Assembly: GCA_033782935.1 (NCBI GenBank)
Contig: JAWQEG010000286.1
Location: forward strand, 3,919,501 to 3,983,500
Reading direction: 5' to 3'
DNA length: 64,000 nt
Source of the DNA: Petrolisthes cinctipes
Lineage: Eukaryota; Arthropoda; Malacostraca; Decapoda; Porcellanidae
The position numbers and the translations under genes were made by a program. Below, in pieces: positions 1-9,954 of the stretch (the stretch's first letter is position 1; the number at the start of each line of letters is the position of its first letter). The notes beneath the pieces were generated by a model. The model worked only from the letters and a program-made list of their open reading frames with translations. It was not told the origin of the DNA and made no database searches.

Positions 1-9
1 AGTGCTAGA

Positions 10-24
10 ATATTTTCAAAATAT
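10..24. other. Dyad ATATTTT-C-AAAATAT, S form
   Basis: This is a perfect inverted repeat with 7-bp arms around one C. It is present near the start of most S monomers. The corresponding P and Q1 sites (for example 158-172) read GTATTTT-C-AAAATAC, so the outer pair changes from A:T to G:C on both sides together. Q2 monomers read GTATTTTCAAAATTC and lose the symmetry. Confidence 0.85.
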
Positions 25-68
25 AGGCTAAAAACATGCTAAAAATCGATCTTTTAGTTGCCAAAAAA
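18..68. other. Helically phased A-tracts
   Basis: Runs of A begin at 18, 30, 41 and 63 in this S monomer. The spacings of 12, 11 and 22 bp are close to one, one and two helical turns. The same arrangement recurs in other S monomers and, less regularly, in P and Q. Phased A-tracts are known to curve DNA; curvature here is inference from spacing. Confidence 0.6.
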
Positions 69-149
69 TCGATATCTCAAATTCAGTCCCAAAACACCCG
101 AAAATTCGATATTTAGAGGTCCCAGAAGGTATCTGTACATGCCTACTCC

Positions 150-326
150 GTGTTAGAGTATTTTCAAAATACAGGCCAAAAACATACTGAAAATCGATCT
201 TTTAGGTGCCCAAAAGTCGATATGTGCATGCATCTTCTGTACCCGTTTATATCTCAAATTCTGGCCCTAAACACCCGAAAATTCGATATTTTGGGGTCCC
301 AGAAGCGATCTGTACATGCCTACTCA
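150..326 (+). repeat. Long monomer P1 (177 bp), reference copy
   Basis: P1 starts GTGTTAGAGTATTTTC and is recognised by AATACAGGCCAAAAACATAC, GGTGCCCAAAAGTCGATATG, TTCTGGCCCTAAACACCC and GAAGCGATCTG. It keeps three CpG sites (GTCGAT, TTCGAT, AGCGAT) that are CpA in Q monomers. Its length is exactly 59 codons, so open frames run from it into the next monomer. It is followed by a Q monomer, or directly by S in the dimeric units. Confidence 0.9.
189..276 (+). repeat. Half-unit a of the long monomer (88 bp)
   Basis: This half runs from GAAAATCGATCTTTTAGG to the base before GAAAATTCG. It aligns colinearly with the following half-unit b. Paired blocks are GAAAATCGAT / GAAAATTCGAT, GGTGCCCAAAAGTCGATATG / GGGTCCCAGAAGCGATCTG, GTGCATGC / GTACATGC and TCAAATTCTGGCCCTAAACA / TCAAAATACTGGCCCAAAAC. 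The long monomer thus looks like an ancient dimer of an approximately 88-bp unit. Confidence 0.75.
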
Positions 327-365
327 GTGTTAGAGTATTTTCAAAATACTGGCCCAAAACATGCT
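277..365 (+). repeat. Half-unit b of the long monomer (89 bp)
   Basis: This half runs from GAAAATTCGATATTTTGG across the conventional monomer boundary at 327 to the next GAAAATCG at 366. The spacing of GAAAAT(T)CG motifs alternates between 88 and 89 bp through consecutive long monomers. Half-unit b carries the TATTTTCAAAATA dyad; the equivalent place in half-unit a is TATATCTCAAATT and is not a dyad. Confidence 0.75.
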
Positions 366-502
366 GAAAATCGATATTTTAGATGCCCAAAGTCAATATG
401 TGCATGTATCTTCTGTACCCGTTTATATCTCAAATTCAGGCTCAAAACACCCGAAAATTCAATATTTTGAGGTCCCAGAAGCAATCTGTACATGCCTACA
501 CA
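327..502 (+). repeat. Long monomer Q1 (176 bp), reference copy
   Basis: Q1 carries GGCCCAAAACATGCTG, CGATATTTTAGATGCCC, AAAGTCAATATGTGCATG, TTCAGGCTCAAAACACCC and GAAGCAATCTG, and ends CCTACACAG before an S1 monomer. It is one base shorter than P because CCCAAAG replaces CCCAAAAG. This copy ends its dyad with AAAATACTGG, which lengthens the inverted-repeat arms to 8 bp. Confidence 0.9.
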
Positions 503-986
503 GTGCTAGAATATTTTCATAATAAAGGCTAAAAACATGCTAAAAATCGACATTTTAGGTGCCAAAAAATCAATATCTCAAATTCAGTCCCAAAACACCC
601 GAAAATTCGATATTTAGAGGTCCCAGAAGGTATCTGTACATGCCTACTCCGTGTTAGAGTATTTTCAAAATACAGGCCAAAAACATACTGAAAATCGATC
701 TTTTTGGTGCCCAAAAGTCGATATGTGCATGCATCTTCTGTACCCGTTTATATCTCAAATTCTGTCCCTAAACACCCGAAAATTCGATATTTTGGGGTCC
801 CAGAAGCGATCTGTACATGCCTACTCCGTGTTAGAGTATTTTCAAAATTCAGGCTCAAAACTTGCTGAAAATCGATATTTTTGGTGCCCAAAGTCAATAT
901 ATGCATGTATCTTCTGTACCCGTTTATATCTCAAATTCAGGCTCAAAACACCCGAAAATTCAATATTTTGGGGTCCCAGAAGCAAT

Positions 987-994
987 CTGTACAG
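987..994. other. First 10-bp deletion junction (CTGTACAG)
   Basis: The Q2 monomer at 828-993 ends TCTGTACAGTG where full-length monomers read TCTGTACATGCCTAC(T/A)CAGTG. The deletion lies between two CA dinucleotides. The same junction recurs many times, mostly at Q2-S2 boundaries. It also occurs at some P-S boundaries (near 24123, 28747, 39052 and 59271) and at two Q-Q boundaries (near 3805 and 5464). Confidence 0.85.
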
Positions 995-2459
995 TGCTAG
1001 AATATTTTCAAAATATAGGCTAAAAACATGCTAAAAATCGATCTTTTAGGTGCCAAAAAGTCGATATCTCAAATTTCATTCCGAAAACACCCGAAAATTC
1101 GATAATTAGGTGTCCCAGAAGCAATCTGTACATGCCTACTCCGTGTTAGAGTATTTTCAAAATACATGCTCAAAACATACTGAAAATCGATCTGTTAGGT
1201 GCACAAAAGTCAATATGTGCATGCATCTTCAGTACCCGTTTATAACTCAAATTCAGGCTCAAAACACCCGAAAATTCAATATTTTGGGGTCCCAGAAGCA
1301 ATCTGTACATGCCTACTCAGTGTTAGAGTATTTTCAAAATACAGGCCCAAAACATGCTAAAAATCGATATTTTAGATGCCCAAAGTCAATATGTGCATGT
1401 ATCTTCTGTACCCGTTTATATCTCAAATTCAGGCTCAAAACACCCGAAAATTCAATATTTTGGGGTCCCAGAAGCAATCTGTACATGCCTACACAGTGCT
1501 AGAATATTTTCAAAATAAAGGCTAAAAACATGCTAAAAATCGACATTTTAGGTGCCAAAAAATCGATATCTCAAATTCAGTCCCAAAACACCCGAAAATT
1601 CGATATTTAGAGGTCCCAGAAGGTATCTGTACATGCCTACTCCGTGTTAGAGTATTTTCAAAATACAGGCCAAAAACATACTGAAAATCGATCTTTTAGG
1701 TGCCCAAAAGTCGATATGTGCATGCATCTTCTGTACCCGTTTATATCTCAAATTCTGGCCCTAAACACCCGAAAATTCGATATTTTGGGGTCCCAGAAGC
1801 AATCTGTACATGCCTACTCAGTGCTAGAATATTTTCAAAATATAGGCTAAAAACATGCTAAAAATCGATCTTTTAGGTGCCAAAAAGTCAATATCTCAAA
1901 TTCAGTCCCAAAACACCCGAAAATTCGATATTTAGGGGTCCCAGAAGCGATCTGTACATGCCTACTCCGTGTTAGAGTATTTTCAAAATACAGGCCAAAA
2001 ACATACTGAAAATCGATCTTTTAGGTGCCCAAAAGTTGATATGTGCATGCATCTTCTGTACCCGTTTATATCTCAAATTCTGGCCCTAAACACCCGAAAA
2101 TTCGATATTTTGGGGTCCCAGAAGCGATCTGTACATGCCTACTCCGTGTTAGAGTATTTTCAAAATTCAGGCCCAAAACATGCTGAAAATCGATATTTTT
2201 GGTGCCCAAAGTTAATATGTGCATGTATCTTCTGTACCCGTTTATATCTCAAATTCAGGCTCAAAACACCCGAAAATTCAATATTTTGGGGTCCCAGAAG
2301 CAATCTGTACAGTGCTAGAATATTTTCAAAATATAGGCTAAAAACTTGCTAAAAATCGATCTTTTAGGTGCCAAAAAGTCGATATCTCAAATTCAGTCCC
2401 AAAACACCCGAAAATTCGATATTTAGGGGTCCCAGAAGCGATCTGTACATGCCTACTCC

Positions 2460-2636
2460 GTGTTAGAGTATTTTCAAAATACATGCTCAAAACATACTGA
2501 AAATCGATCTTTTAGGTGCACAAAAGTCGATATGTGCATGCATCTTCAGTACCCGTTTATATCTCAAATTCAGGCTCAAAACACCCGAAAATTCAATATT
2601 TTGGGGTCCCAGAAGCAATCTGTACATGCCTACTCA
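2460..2636 (+). repeat. Long monomer P2 (177 bp), reference copy
   Basis: P2 occupies the P position but has AATACATGCTCAAAACATAC, AGGTGCACAAAAGTCGATATG, CATCTTCAGTACCC, TTCAGGCTCAAAACACCC and GAAGCAATCTG. Its front half resembles P1 and its back half resembles Q1 (TTCAATATTTTGG, GCAATC). It could therefore be an old P/Q recombinant that was later amplified; that origin is inference. It usually follows S2 and precedes Q1 or S. Confidence 0.85.
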
Positions 2637-4305
2637 GTGTTAGAGTATTTTCAAAATTCAGGCCCAAAACATGCTGAAAATCGATATTTTAGATGCCCAA
2701 AGTCAATATGTGAATGTATCTTCTGTACCCGTTTATATCTCAAATTCAGGCTCAAAATACCCGAAAATTCAATATATTGGGGTCCCAGAAGCAATCTGTA
2801 CATGCCTACACAGTGCTAGAATATTTTCAAAATATAGGCTAAAAACATGCTAAAAATCGACATTTTAGGTGCCAAAAAATCGATATATCAAATTCAGTCC
2901 CAAAACACCCGAAAATTCGATATTTAGAGGTCCCAGAAGGTATCTGTACATGCCTACTCCGTGTTAGAGTATTTTCAAAATACAGGCCAAAAACATACTC
3001 AAAATCGATCTTTTAGGTGCCCAAAAGTCGATATGTGCATGCATCTTCTGTACCCGTTTATATCTCAAATTCTGGCCCTAAACACCCGAAAATTCGATAT
3101 TTAGGGGTCCCAGAAGCGATCTATACATGCCTACTCCGTGTTAGAGTATTTTCAAAATTCAGGCCCAAAACATGCTGAAAATCGATATTTTTGGTGCCCA
3201 AAGTCAATATGTGCATGTATCTTCTGTACCCGTTTATATCTCAAATTCAGGCTCAAAACTCCCGAAAATTCAATATTTTGGGGTCCCAGAAGAAATCTGT
3301 ACATGCCTACTCAGTGCTCGAATATTTTCAAAATATAGGCTAAAAACATGCTAAAAATCGATCTTTTAGGTGCCAAAAAGTCGATATCTCAAATTCAGTC
3401 CCAAAACACCCGAAAATTCGATATTTAGGGGTCCCAGAAGCGATCTGTACATGCCTACTCCGTGTTAGAGTATTTTCAAAATACATGCTCAAAACATACT
3501 GAAAATCGATCTTTTAGGTGCACAAAAGTCGATATGTGCATGCATCTTCAGTACCCGTTTATATCTCAAATTCAGGCTCAAAACACCCGAAAATTCAATA
3601 TTTTGGGGTCCCAGAAGCAATCTGTACATGCCTACTCAGTGTTAGAGTATTTTCAAAATACAGGCCCAAAACATGCTGAAAATCGATATTTTAGATGCCA
3701 AAAGTCAATATGTGCATGTATCTTCTGTACCCGTTTATATCTCAAATTCAGGCTCAAAACACCCGATAATTCAATATTTTGGGGTCCCAGAAGCAATCTG
3801 TACAGTGTTAGAGTATTTTCAAAATACAGGCCCAAAACATACTGAAAATCGATATTTTAGATGCCCAAAGTCAATATGTGCATGTATCTTCTGTACCCGT
3901 TTATATCTCAAATTCAGGCTCAAAACACCCGAAAATTCAATATTTTGGGGTCCCAGAAACAATCTGTACATGCCTACACAGTGCTAGAATATTTTCAAAA
4001 TATAGGCTAAAAACATGCTAAATATCGACATTTTAGGTGCCAAAAAATCGATATATCAAATTCAGTCCCAAAACACCCGAAAATTCGATATTTAGAGGTC
4101 CCAGAAGGTATCTGTACATGCCTACTCCTTGTTAGAGTATTATCAAAATACAGGCCAAAAACATACTGAAAATCGATCTTTTAGGTGCCCAAAAGTCGAT
4201 ATGTGCATGCATCTTCTGTACCCGTTTATATCTCAAATTCTGGCCCTAAACACCCGAAAATTCGATATTTTGGGGTCCCAGAAGCGATCTGTACATGCCT
4301 ACTCC

Positions 4306-4471
4306 GTGTTAGAGTATTTTCAAAATTCAGGCCCAAAACATGCTGAAAATCGATATTTTTGGTGCCCAAAGTCAATATGTGCATGTATCTTCTGTACCCG
4401 TTTATATCTCAAATTCAGGCTCAAAACACCCGAAAATTCAATATTTTGGGGACCCAGAAGCAATCTGTACA
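4306..4471 (+). repeat. Long monomer Q2 with 10-bp end deletion (166 bp)
   Basis: Q2 is marked by TTTTCAAAATTCAGGCCC, which breaks the dyad, and by CGATATTTTTGGTGCCC. In this common 166-bp form the end reads ATCTGTACAGTGCTAG instead of ATCTGTACATGCCTACTCAGTG. Ten bases are missing between two CA dinucleotides, and the junction creates the palindrome CTGTACAG. The 166-bp Q2 is nearly always followed by an S2 monomer, giving the 491-bp trimer. Confidence 0.88.
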
Positions 4472-4619
4472 GTGCTAGAATATTTTCAAAATATAGGCTA
4501 AAAATATGCTAAAAATCGATCTTTTAGGTGCCAAAAAGTCGATATCTCAAATTCAGTCCCAAAACACCCGAAAATTCGATATTTAGGGGTCCCAGAAGCG
4601 ATCTGTACATGCCTACTCC
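4472..4619 (+). repeat. Short monomer S2 (148 bp), reference copy
   Basis: S2 differs from S1 by TCGATCTTTTAGGTGCC, CAAAAAGTCGATATCTC, TATTTAGGGGTCCC and GAAGCGATCTG. It usually follows a Q2 monomer and precedes P2, or P1 in part of the right-hand HOR. Like S1 it lacks the 29-bp segment. Confidence 0.86.
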
Positions 4620-5358
4620 GTGTTAGAGTATTTTCAAAATACATGCTCAAAACATACTGAAAATCGATCTTTTAGGTGCACAAAAGTAAATATGTGCATG
4701 CATCTTCAGTAAACGTTTATATCTCAAATTCAGGCTCAAAACACCCGAAAATTCAATATTTTGGGGTCCCAGAAGCAATCTGTACATGCCTACTCAGTGT
4801 TAGAGTATTTTCAAAATACAGGCCCAAAACATGCTGAAAATCGATATTTTAGATGCCCAAAGTCAATATGTGCATATATCTTCTGTACCCGTTTATATCT
4901 CAAATTCAGGCTCAAAACACCCGAAAATTCAATATTTTGCGGTCTCAGAAGCAATCTGTACATGCCTACACAGTGCTAGAATATTTTCAAAATATAGGCG
5001 AGAAACATGCTAAAAATCGACATTTTAGGTGCCAATAAATCGATATCTCAAATTCAGTCCCAAAACACCCGAAAATTCGATATTTAGAGGTCCCAGAAGG
5101 TATCTGTACATGCCTACTCCGTGTTAGAGTATTTTCAAAATACATGCCAAAAACAAACTGAAAATCGATCTTTCAGGTGCCCAAAAGTCGATATGTGCAT
5201 GCATCTTCTGTACCCGTTTATATCTCAAATTCTGACCCTAAACACCCGAAAATTCGATATTTTGGGGTCCCAGAAGCGATCTGTACATGCCTACTCCGTG
5301 TTAGAGTATTTTCAAAATTCATGCCAAAAATATGCTGAAAATCGATATTTTTGGTGCC

Positions 5359-6409
5359 CAAAGTCAATATGTGCATGTATCTTCTGTACCCTTTTATATC
5401 TCAAATTCAGGCTCAAAACACCCGAAAATTCAATATTTTAGGGTCCCAGAAGCAATCTGTACAGTGTTAGAGTATTTTCAAAATACAGGCCCAAAACATA
5501 CTGAAAATCGATATTTTAGATGCCCAAAGTCAATATGTGCATGTATCTTCTGTACCCGTTTATATCTCAAATTCAGGCTCAAAACACCCGAAAATTCAAT
5601 ATTTTTGGGTCCCAGAAGCAATCTGTACATGCCTACACAGTGCTAGAATATTTTCAAAATATAGGCTAAAAACATGCTAAAAATCGACATTTTAGGTGCC
5701 AAAAAATCGATATATCAAATTCAGTCCCAAAACACCCGAAAATTCGATATTTAGAGGTCCCAGAAGGTATCTGTACATACCTACTCCTTGTTAGAGTATT
5801 TTCAAAATACAGGCCAAAAACATACTGAAAATCGATCTTTTAGGTGCCCAAAAGTCGATATGTGCATGCATCTTATGTACCCGTTTATATCTCAAATTCT
5901 GGCCCTAAACACCCGAAAATTCGATATTTTGGGGTCCCAGAAGCGATCTGTACATGCCTACTCCGTGTTAGAGTATTTTCAAAATTCAGGCCCAAAACAT
6001 GCTGAAAATCGATATTTTTGGTGCCCAAAGTCAATATGTGCATGTATCTTCTGTACCCGTTTATATCTCAAATTCAGGCTCAAAACACCCGAAAATTCAA
6101 TATTTTGGGGTCCCAGAAGCAATCTGTACAGTGCTAGAATATTTTCAAAATATAGGCTAAAAATATGCTAAAAATCGATCTTTTAGGTGCCAAAAAGTCG
6201 ATATCTCAAATTTAGTCCCAAAACACCCGAAAATTCGATATTTAGGGGTCCCAGAAGCGATCTGTACATGCCTACTCCGTGTTAGAGTATTTTCAAAATA
6301 CATGCTCAAAACATACTGAAAATCGATCTTTTAGGTGCACAAAAGTCAATATGTGCATGCATCTTCAGTACCCGTTTATATCTCAAATTCAGGCTCAAAA
6401 CACCCGAAA
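5359..6409 (+). repeat. Older duplication, copy 2 (offset 1,659 bp)
   Basis: This copy repeats the Q-Q junction (near 5463), CTCCTTGTTAGAG (before 5788) and AAAAATATGC (S monomer at 6131) of the segment 1,659 bp upstream. The two copies have accumulated private differences, such as CACAAAAGTAAATATG in copy 1 against CACAAAAGTCAATATG here. The duplication is therefore older than the nearly perfect ones further right. Confidence 0.75.
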
Positions 6410-9400
6410 ATTCGATATTTAGGGGTCTCAGAAGCGATCTGTACATGCCTACTCCGTGTCAGAGTATTTTCAAAATTCAGGCCCAAAACATGCTGAAAAT
6501 CGATATTTTTGGTGCCCAAAGTTAATATGTGCATGTATCTTCTGTACCCGTTTATATCTCAAATTCAGGCTCAAAACACCCGAAAATTCAATATTTTGGG
6601 GTCCCAGAAGCAATCTGTACATGCCTACACATTGCTAGAATATTTTCAAAATATAGGCTAAAAACATGCTAAAAATCGACATTTTAGGTGCCAAAAAATC
6701 GATATCTCAAATTCAGTCCCAAAACACCCGAAAATTCGATATTTAGAGGTCCCAGAAGGTATCTGTACATGCCTACTCCGTGTTAGAGTATTTTCAAAAT
6801 ACAGGCCAAAAACATACTGAAAATCGATCTTTTAGGTGCCCAAAAGTCGATATGTGCATGCATCTTCTGTACCCGTTTATATCTCAAATTCTGGCCCTAA
6901 ACACCCGAAAATTCGATATTTTGGGGTCCCAGAAGCGATCTGTACATGCCTACTCCGTGTTAGAGTATTTTCAAAATTCAGGCCCAAAACATGCTGAAAA
7001 TCGATATTTTTGGTGCCCAAAGTTAATATGTGCATGTATCTTCTGTACCCGTTTATATCTCAAATTCAGGCTCAAAACACCCGAAAATTCAATATTTTGG
7101 GGTCCCAGAAGCAATCTGTACAGTGCTAGAATATTTTCAAAATATAGGCTAAAAACATGCTAAAAATCGATCTTTTAGGTGCCAAAAAGTCGATATCTCA
7201 AATTCAGTCCCAAAACACCCGAAAATTCGATATTTAGGGGTCCCAGAAGCGATCTGTACATGCCTACTCCGTGTTAGAGTATTTTCAAAATACATGCTCA
7301 AAACATACTGAAAATCGATCTTTTAGGTGCACAAAAGTCGATATGTGCATGCATCTTCAGTACCCGTTTATATCTCAAATTCAGGCTCAAAACACCCGAA
7401 AATTCAATATTTTGGGGTCCCAGAAGTGATCTGTACATGCCTACTCAGTGTTAGAGTATTTTTCAAAATTCAGTCCCAAAACATGCTGAAAATCGATATT
7501 TTTGGTGCCCAAAGTCAATATGTGCATGTATCTTCTGTACCCGTTTATATCTCAAATTCAGGCTCAAAACACCCGAAAATTCAATATTTTGGGGTCCCAG
7601 AAGCAATCTGTACATGCCTACTCAGTGATAGAATATTTTCAAAATATAGGCTAAAAACATGCTAAAAATCGATCTTTTAGGTGCCAAAAAGTCGATATCT
7701 CAAATTCAGTCCCAAAACACCCGAAAATTCGATATTTAGGGGTCCCAGAAGCGATCTGTACATGCCTACTCCGTGTTAGAGTATTTTCAAAATACATGCT
7801 CAAAACATACTGAAAATCGATCTTTTAGGTGCACAAAAGTCGATATGTGCATGCATCTTCAGTACCCGTTTATATCTCAAATTCAGGCTCAAAACAACCG
7901 AAAATTCAATATTTTGGGGTCCCAGAAGCAATCTGTACATGCCTACACAGTGCTAGAATATTTTCAAAATATAGGCTAAAAACATGCTAAAAATCGACAT
8001 TTTAGGTGCCAAAAAATCGATATCTCAAATTCAGTCCCAAAACACCCGAAAATTCGATATTTAGAGGTCCCAGAAGGTATCTGTACATGCCTACTCCGTG
8101 TTAGAGTATTATCAAAATACAGGCCAAAAACATACTGAAAATCGATCTTTTAGGTGCCCAAAAGTCGATATGTGCATGCATCTTCTGTACCCGTTTATAT
8201 CTCAAATTCTGGCCCTAAACACCCGAAAATTCGATATTTTGCGGTCCCAGAAGCGATCTGTACATGCCTACTCCGTGTTAGAGTATTTTCAAAATTCAGG
8301 CCCAAAACATGCTGAAAATCGATATTTTTGGTGCCCAAAGTCAATATGTGCATGTATCTTCTGTACCCGTTTATATCTCAAATTCAGGCTCAAAACACCC
8401 GAAAAATCAATATTTTGGGGTCCCAGAAGCAATCTGTACATGCCTACTCAGTGCTAGAATATTTTCAAAATATAGGCTAAAAACATGCTAAAAATCGATC
8501 TTTTAGGTGCCAAAAAGTCGATATCTCAAATTCAGTCCCAAAACACCCGCAAATTCGATATTTAGGGGTCCCAGAGGCGATCTGTACATGCCTACTCCGT
8601 GTTAGAGTATTTTCAAAATACATGCTCAAAACATACTGAAAATCGATCTTTTAGGTGCACAAAAGTCGATATGTGCATGCATCTTCAGTACCCGTTTATA
8701 TCTCAAATTCAGGCTCAAAACACCCGAAAATTCAATATTTTGGGGTCCCAGAAGCAATCTGTACATGCCTACTCAGAGTTAGAGTATTTTCAAAATACAG
8801 GCCCAAAACATGCTGAAAATCGATATTTTAGATGCCCAAAGTCAATATGTGCATGTATCTTCTGTACCCGTTTATATCTCAAATTCAGGCTCAAAACACC
8901 CGAAAATTCAATATTTTGGGGTCCCAGAAGCAATCTGTACATGCCTACTCAGTGCTAGAATATTTTCAAAATATAGGCTAAAAACATGCAAAAAATCGAT
9001 CTTTTAGGTGCAAAAAAGTCGATATCTCAAATTCAGTCCCAAAACACCCGAAAATTCGATATTTAGGGGTCCCAGAAGCGATCTGTACATGCCTACTCCG
9101 TGTTAGAGTATTTTCAAAATACATGCTCAAAACATACTGAAAATCGATCTGTTAGGTGCACAAAAGTCGATATGTGCATGCATCTTCAGTACCCGTTTAT
9201 ATCTCAAATTCAGGCTCAAAACACCCGAAAATTCAATATTTTGAGGTCCCAGAAGCAATCTGTACATGCCTACTCAGTGTTAGAGTATTTTCAAAATACA
9301 GGCCCAAAACATGCTGAAAATTGATATTTTAGATGCCCAAAGTCAATATGTGCATGTATCTTCTGTACCCGTTTATATCTCAAATTCAGGCTCAAAACAC

Positions 9401-9600
9401 CCGAAAATTCAATATTTTGGGGTCCCAGAAGCAATCTGTACATGCCTACACAGTGCTAGAATATTTTCAAAATATAAGATAAAAACATGCTAAAAATCGA
9501 TCTTTTAGGTGCCAAAAAGTCGATATCTCAAATTCAGTCCCAAAACACCCGAAAATTCGATATTTAGAGGTCCCAGAAGGTATCTGTACATGTCTACTCC
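6410..9600 (+). repeat. Trimer block with one dimer
   Basis: P monomers start at 6780, 7271, 7773, 8098, 8599 and 9100. The 7773-8097 unit is a P2-S1 dimer. The Q2 monomer at 7448 has one extra T (TATTTTTCAAAATTC), making the unit 502 bp. The monomer at 8776 begins GAGTTAGAG instead of GTGTTAGAG. The rest is the ordinary P-Q-S pattern. Confidence 0.8.
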
Positions 9601-9777
9601 GTGTTAGAGTAATTTCAAAATACAGGCCAAAAACATACTGAAAATCGATCTTTTAGGTGCCCAAAAGTCGATATGTGCATGCATCTTCTGTACCCGTTTA
9701 TATCTCAAATTCTGGCCCTAAACACCCGAAAATTCGAATTTTTGGGGTCCCAGAAGCGATCTGTACATGCCTACTCC

Positions 9778-9954
9778 GTGTTAGAGTATTTTCAAAATTC
9801 AGGCCCAAAACATGCTGAAAATCGATCTTTTAGGTGCACAAAAGTCGATATGTGCATGCATCTTCAGTATCCGTTTATATCTCAAATTCAGGCTGAAAAC
9901 ACCCGAAAATTCGATATTTTCGGGTCCCAGAAGCGATCTGTACATGCCTACTCC
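9778..9954 (+). repeat. Hybrid Q2/P monomer
   Basis: The start (CAAAATTCAGGCCCAAAACATGC) is Q2. The following part (GATCTTTTAGGTGCACAAAAGTC, CATCTTCAGTATCC) is P2, and the end returns to CpG-containing P-like GAAGCGATC. It sits between a P1 at 9601 and a Q2 at 9955, so this HOR unit has four monomers (668 bp). The switch is in register, as expected of homologous exchange or gene conversion. Confidence 0.7.

Larger units (their letters stand above)
2..149 (+). repeat. Short monomer S1 (148 bp), reference copy
   Basis: The short monomer starts GTGCTAGAATATTTTC and carries AAAATATAGGCTAAAAACATG. It lacks the 29-bp segment that long monomers have between GTCGATAT and ATATCTCAAATT. Subtype S1 usually has TCGACATTTTAGG, TATTTAGAGGTCCC and GAAGGTATCTG; this first copy has TCGATCTTTTAG at the first of these sites. 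S1 normally follows Q1 and precedes P1. A-tracts begin at 18, 30, 41 and 63, and a 15-bp dyad lies at 10-24. Confidence 0.9.
150..650 (+). repeat. Canonical trimer HOR unit P1-Q1-S1 (501 bp)
   Basis: This is the first complete example of the basic higher-order unit. It contains P1 (150-326, 177 bp), Q1 (327-502, 176 bp) and S1 (503-650, 148 bp). The next P monomer begins at 651, and similar P starts occur at 1143, 1644, 1969 and 2460. Spacings of 501, 491-492 and 325 bp correspond to a full trimer, a trimer with the 10-bp junction deletion, and a P-S dimer that lacks Q. The three monomer types differ from each other much more than the same type differs between units, which is the defining property of an HOR. 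Confidence 0.92.
1..3461 (+). repeat. Diverged trimer and dimer block
   Basis: P monomers start at 150, 651, 1143, 1644, 1969, 2460 and 2961. Units alternate between 501-bp P-Q1-S1 and 491-492-bp P-Q2-S2 trimers, with one 325-bp P-S dimer at 1644-1968. Scattered single-base differences distinguish neighbouring units. The S monomer at 994-1142 is 149 bp. No unrelated sequence is present. Confidence 0.85.
3700..4750 (+). repeat. Older duplication, copy 1 (offset 1,659 bp)
   Basis: This segment contains an unusual Q-Q junction (TCTGTACAGTGTTAGAG near 3804), making a P2-Q1-Q1-S1 tetramer of 667 bp at 3462-4128. It is followed by CTCCTTGTTAGAG before the P monomer at 4129 and AAAAATATGCTAAAAATCG in the S monomer at 4472. 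All three rare features recur 1,659 bp later. Approximate edges come from where the two copies stop sharing variants. Confidence 0.75.

Noticed and set aside
271..300. CENP-B box-like motif around CACCCGAAAATTCGATAT
   Set aside because: CCCG and TTCG core elements occur close together, but their order and spacing do not match the known box on either strand. I do not claim a CENP-B site.
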